Shown here: positions 62,364 to 64,000 of the stretch, in pieces
How positions within the stretch are numbered: the first letter of the stretch is position 1
How the letters are laid out: every line of letters begins with the position of its first letter
Source: Bacteroidia bacterium
Lineage (GTDB): Bacteria > Bacteroidota > Bacteroidia > AKYH767-A > OLB10
NCBI GenBank assembly: GCA_037045145.1
Contig: JBAOIA010000011.1
Span: 806,001-870,000 of the forward strand
Reading direction: 5' to 3'
Length of the DNA stretch: 64,000 bases
Program-made: the position numbers and the translations under genes
The notes under the pieces: generated by a model
Database searches by the model: none
Seen by the model: the letters and a program-made list of their open reading frames with translations, nothing else
Told to the model about the DNA's origin: nothing

Positions 62364-64000
62364 ATGGATTCAAAAAGCAACAAAAATTTTCAGCCTATTG
62401 TTTATGCTTTGCTCATTACAGTAGGCATCGTCTTAGGAATGTCGTTCAATAATTCATTTAAAGGAGGTCAGAATATTCTTTTTAGCCGTGGCTCTTCTGC
62501 CGGGTTCAATAAAATAAACGATGTAGTCAACTATATCCGTCAGGAATATGTGGACACTATTAATCAGCGGGAGTTAGTTAACAGCAGCATAACACAAATA
62601 CTGCAAAACCTTGACCCACACTCCTCCTATATTCCTGCAGACGAACTGAAGTCAGTTAACGAACCCCTTGAAGGAAATTTTGAAGGTATAGGCATAGAGT
62701 TTCACATACAGTACGATACCATCATGGTGGTGTCAACCATTGCAGGTGGCCCATCAGAAACTATCGGGCTGCGTCCCGGTGACCGCATTGTCGAAGTAGA
62801 TAAAAAGAAAATTGCCGGTATAGGCATAAAAAACGAAGACGTGTTTAAATACCTGCGCGGCCCCGAAGGAACCAAGGTTGCCTTGAAGGTTAAACGCAGT
62901 GGTATAGAAAAATTGCTCGACTTTACCATTATAAGAGGTAAAATTCCTATCCGCAGTCTGGAAACATCTTTTATGGCTGATGCAAAAACCGGTTACATAA
63001 AAATTTCGAGATTCTCTGCCACAACCTACGATGAATTTATGGAGGCTGTAGCAGCATTGAAAAAACAAGGCATGGAAAATCTTATTCTTGACTTAAGAGG
63101 AAATCCGGGAGGTTATTTAGATGCAGCTACCATGCTTGCAGATGAGTTTTTGCCCGATAAAAAATTAATCGTTTATACAGAAGGAAAAGCACGTCCGCGA
63201 AAAAATTATTATGCCACGGAGAAAGGTGATTTTGAAAAAGGAAAAGTTTTTGTTCTGATTGATGAAGGCTCTGCTTCGGCATCAGAGATACTGGCAGGTG
63301 CCTTGCAGGATTGGGACAGAGCAGAAATTATTGGTCGCAGATCATTCGGTAAAGGATTGGTTCAGGAGCAAACATTGTTTCCTGATGGCTCTGCTATGCG
63401 CCTGACCGTAGCACGTTATTATACGCCTACCGGACGTAGCATACAGAAGCCTTACAAGAATGGCTACATGGCCTACGAAGAAGAAGTGTTTGATAGGTTT
63501 AAGCATGGCGAAATGGTGAATGCAGACAGTACACACTTTAACGACTCATTAAAATATACAACACCCGGAGGTAAAGTAGTTTATGGCGGAGGCGGCATTA
63601 TGCCTGATTTGTTTATTCCTATTGATACGACTGCCGACAATGAATTTGCCCGTTCTGTTTTTGGGTTGGGGTTGGTAAGCCGCTTTTCGTATGATTATAC
63701 CGATAAGAACAGAAACAAACTTAATGCCTATAAAAGCATTGACGATTACATAAAAAATTTTGCTGCCGACCAGCGGCTGCTAAGCGATTTCTTTGTTTAC
63801 GCCATTGACAATAAAGTGAAACCGGATGAAAAAAGTATTCATGCATCGAAGCAGCTAATTGCCAATCAGCTTAAAGCAAACATCGGAAGGTTGTTATTTG
63901 GCAATGATGCTTTTTATCGTGTTGTATTGTCTGATGACAAAGCGTTTAATGCAGCATTACAGCAATCGGAAAGCACAGAACAGGTTATGGTTAAAGAGGC
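62364..64000 (+). CDS. ctpA: Carboxy-terminal processing protease (S41), 3' end outside window
   Basis: An ATG at 62364 opens a frame that runs to the right edge (about 545 residues visible, no stop). An N-terminal membrane segment (IVYALLITVGIVLGMSF) is followed by the N-terminal S41 region, a PDZ domain (GPSETIGLRPGDRIVEVD) and the catalytic domain with Ser305 in GSASASEILAG and Lys330 in SFGKGLVQ, a spacing of 25 as in Prc. CtpA-type proteases cut periplasmic proteins from the C-terminus. It begins five bases after the deaminase gene, so the two are probably co-transcribed. The last residues look near the protein end. Confidence 0.9.
   Translation, partial: MDSKSNKNFQPIVYALLITVGIVLGMSFNNSFKGGQNILFSRGSSAGFNKINDVVNYIRQEYVDTINQRELVNSSITQILQNLDPHSSYIPADELKSVNEPLEGNFEGIGIEFHIQYDTIMVVSTIAGGPSETIGLRPGDRIVEVDKKKIAGIGIKNEDVFKYLRGPEGTKVALKVKRSGIEKLLDFTIIRGKIPIRSLETSFMADAKTGYIKISRFSATTYDEFMEAVAALKKQGMENLILDLRGNPGGYLDAATMLADEFLPDKKLIVYTEGKARPRKNYYATEKGDFEKGKVFVLIDEGSASASEILAGALQDWDRAEIIGRRSFGKGLVQEQTLFPDGSAMRLTVARYYTPTGRSIQKPYKNGYMAYEEEVFDRFKHGEMVNADSTHFNDSLKYTTPGGKVVYGGGGIMPDLFIPIDTTADNEFARSVFGLGLVSRFSYDYTDKNRNKLNAYKSIDDYIKNFAADQRLLSDFFVYAIDNKVKPDEKSIHASKQLIANQLKANIGRLLFGNDAFYRVVLSDDKAFNAALQQSESTEQVMVKE

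Overview
The window looks like a Bacteroidota chromosome (Chitinophagales/Sphingobacteriia-like, by inference). The evidence is low GC, A-rich translation starts without clear Shine-Dalgarno sites, TAnnTTTG-type -7 promoter elements, four proteins with C-terminal type IX secretion (T9SS) sorting domains, a fused E1 alpha/beta 2-oxoacid dehydrogenase and Bacteroidota-type T6SS proteins (TssB, TssC, two TssD needles, VgrG, ClpV).

Region 1 (1-28.9 kb) is a type VI secretion region of the Bacteroidota kind. One minus-strand unit runs tssB, tssC, tssD2, tssD1, terminator, vgrG, a gp5-like beta-helix protein, a DUF2169 adaptor, a membrane/PAAR-like protein, a second DUF2169 adaptor and a peptidoglycan-binding protein cut by the left edge. 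A second minus-strand run of ten tightly spaced genes (28.8 to 9.6 kb) ends in clpV/tssH. It encodes envelope proteins: a low-complexity secreted protein, two further secreted proteins including a TPR protein, a T9SS adhesin with seven near-identical repeats, an outer-membrane barrel with calcium-type repeats, an inner-membrane-anchored periplasmic protein, a vWA-like protein and a fused ABC-ATPase/FtsX permease. A plus-strand ECF sigma factor with a small overlapping partner sits between the two units. Baseplate genes (tssE/F/G/K) are not in the window.

Region 2 (29-53.7 kb) is mostly housekeeping and catabolic: 2-oxoacid dehydrogenase E1, ruvC, a flippase-like membrane protein, a glycosyltransferase with a response regulator, queD, the phenylacetate epoxidase operon paaABCD (paaA carries a frameshift), hpd and hmgA for tyrosine/phenylalanine breakdown, T9SS cargos, an FkbM methyltransferase, an acyltransferase with a ten-G tract, then pth, rplY and prs.

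Region 3 (53.7-61.3 kb) is a type V-A CRISPR-Cas locus on the minus strand: intact cas12a, a RhuM-family gene five bases downstream, a frameshifted and truncated second Cas12-like gene, a 5'-deleted and frameshifted cas1, intact cas2, and an array of 12 repeats. No cas4 is visible. Interference looks intact while spacer acquisition looks dead. After it come tRNA-Leu(CAA), a dCMP deaminase and a carboxy-terminal protease that runs off the right edge.

The points most worth following are the decayed dual-effector type V locus, the ten-gene envelope operon ending in clpV, and the ten-G tract whose single-base changes would immediately stop the acyltransferase.
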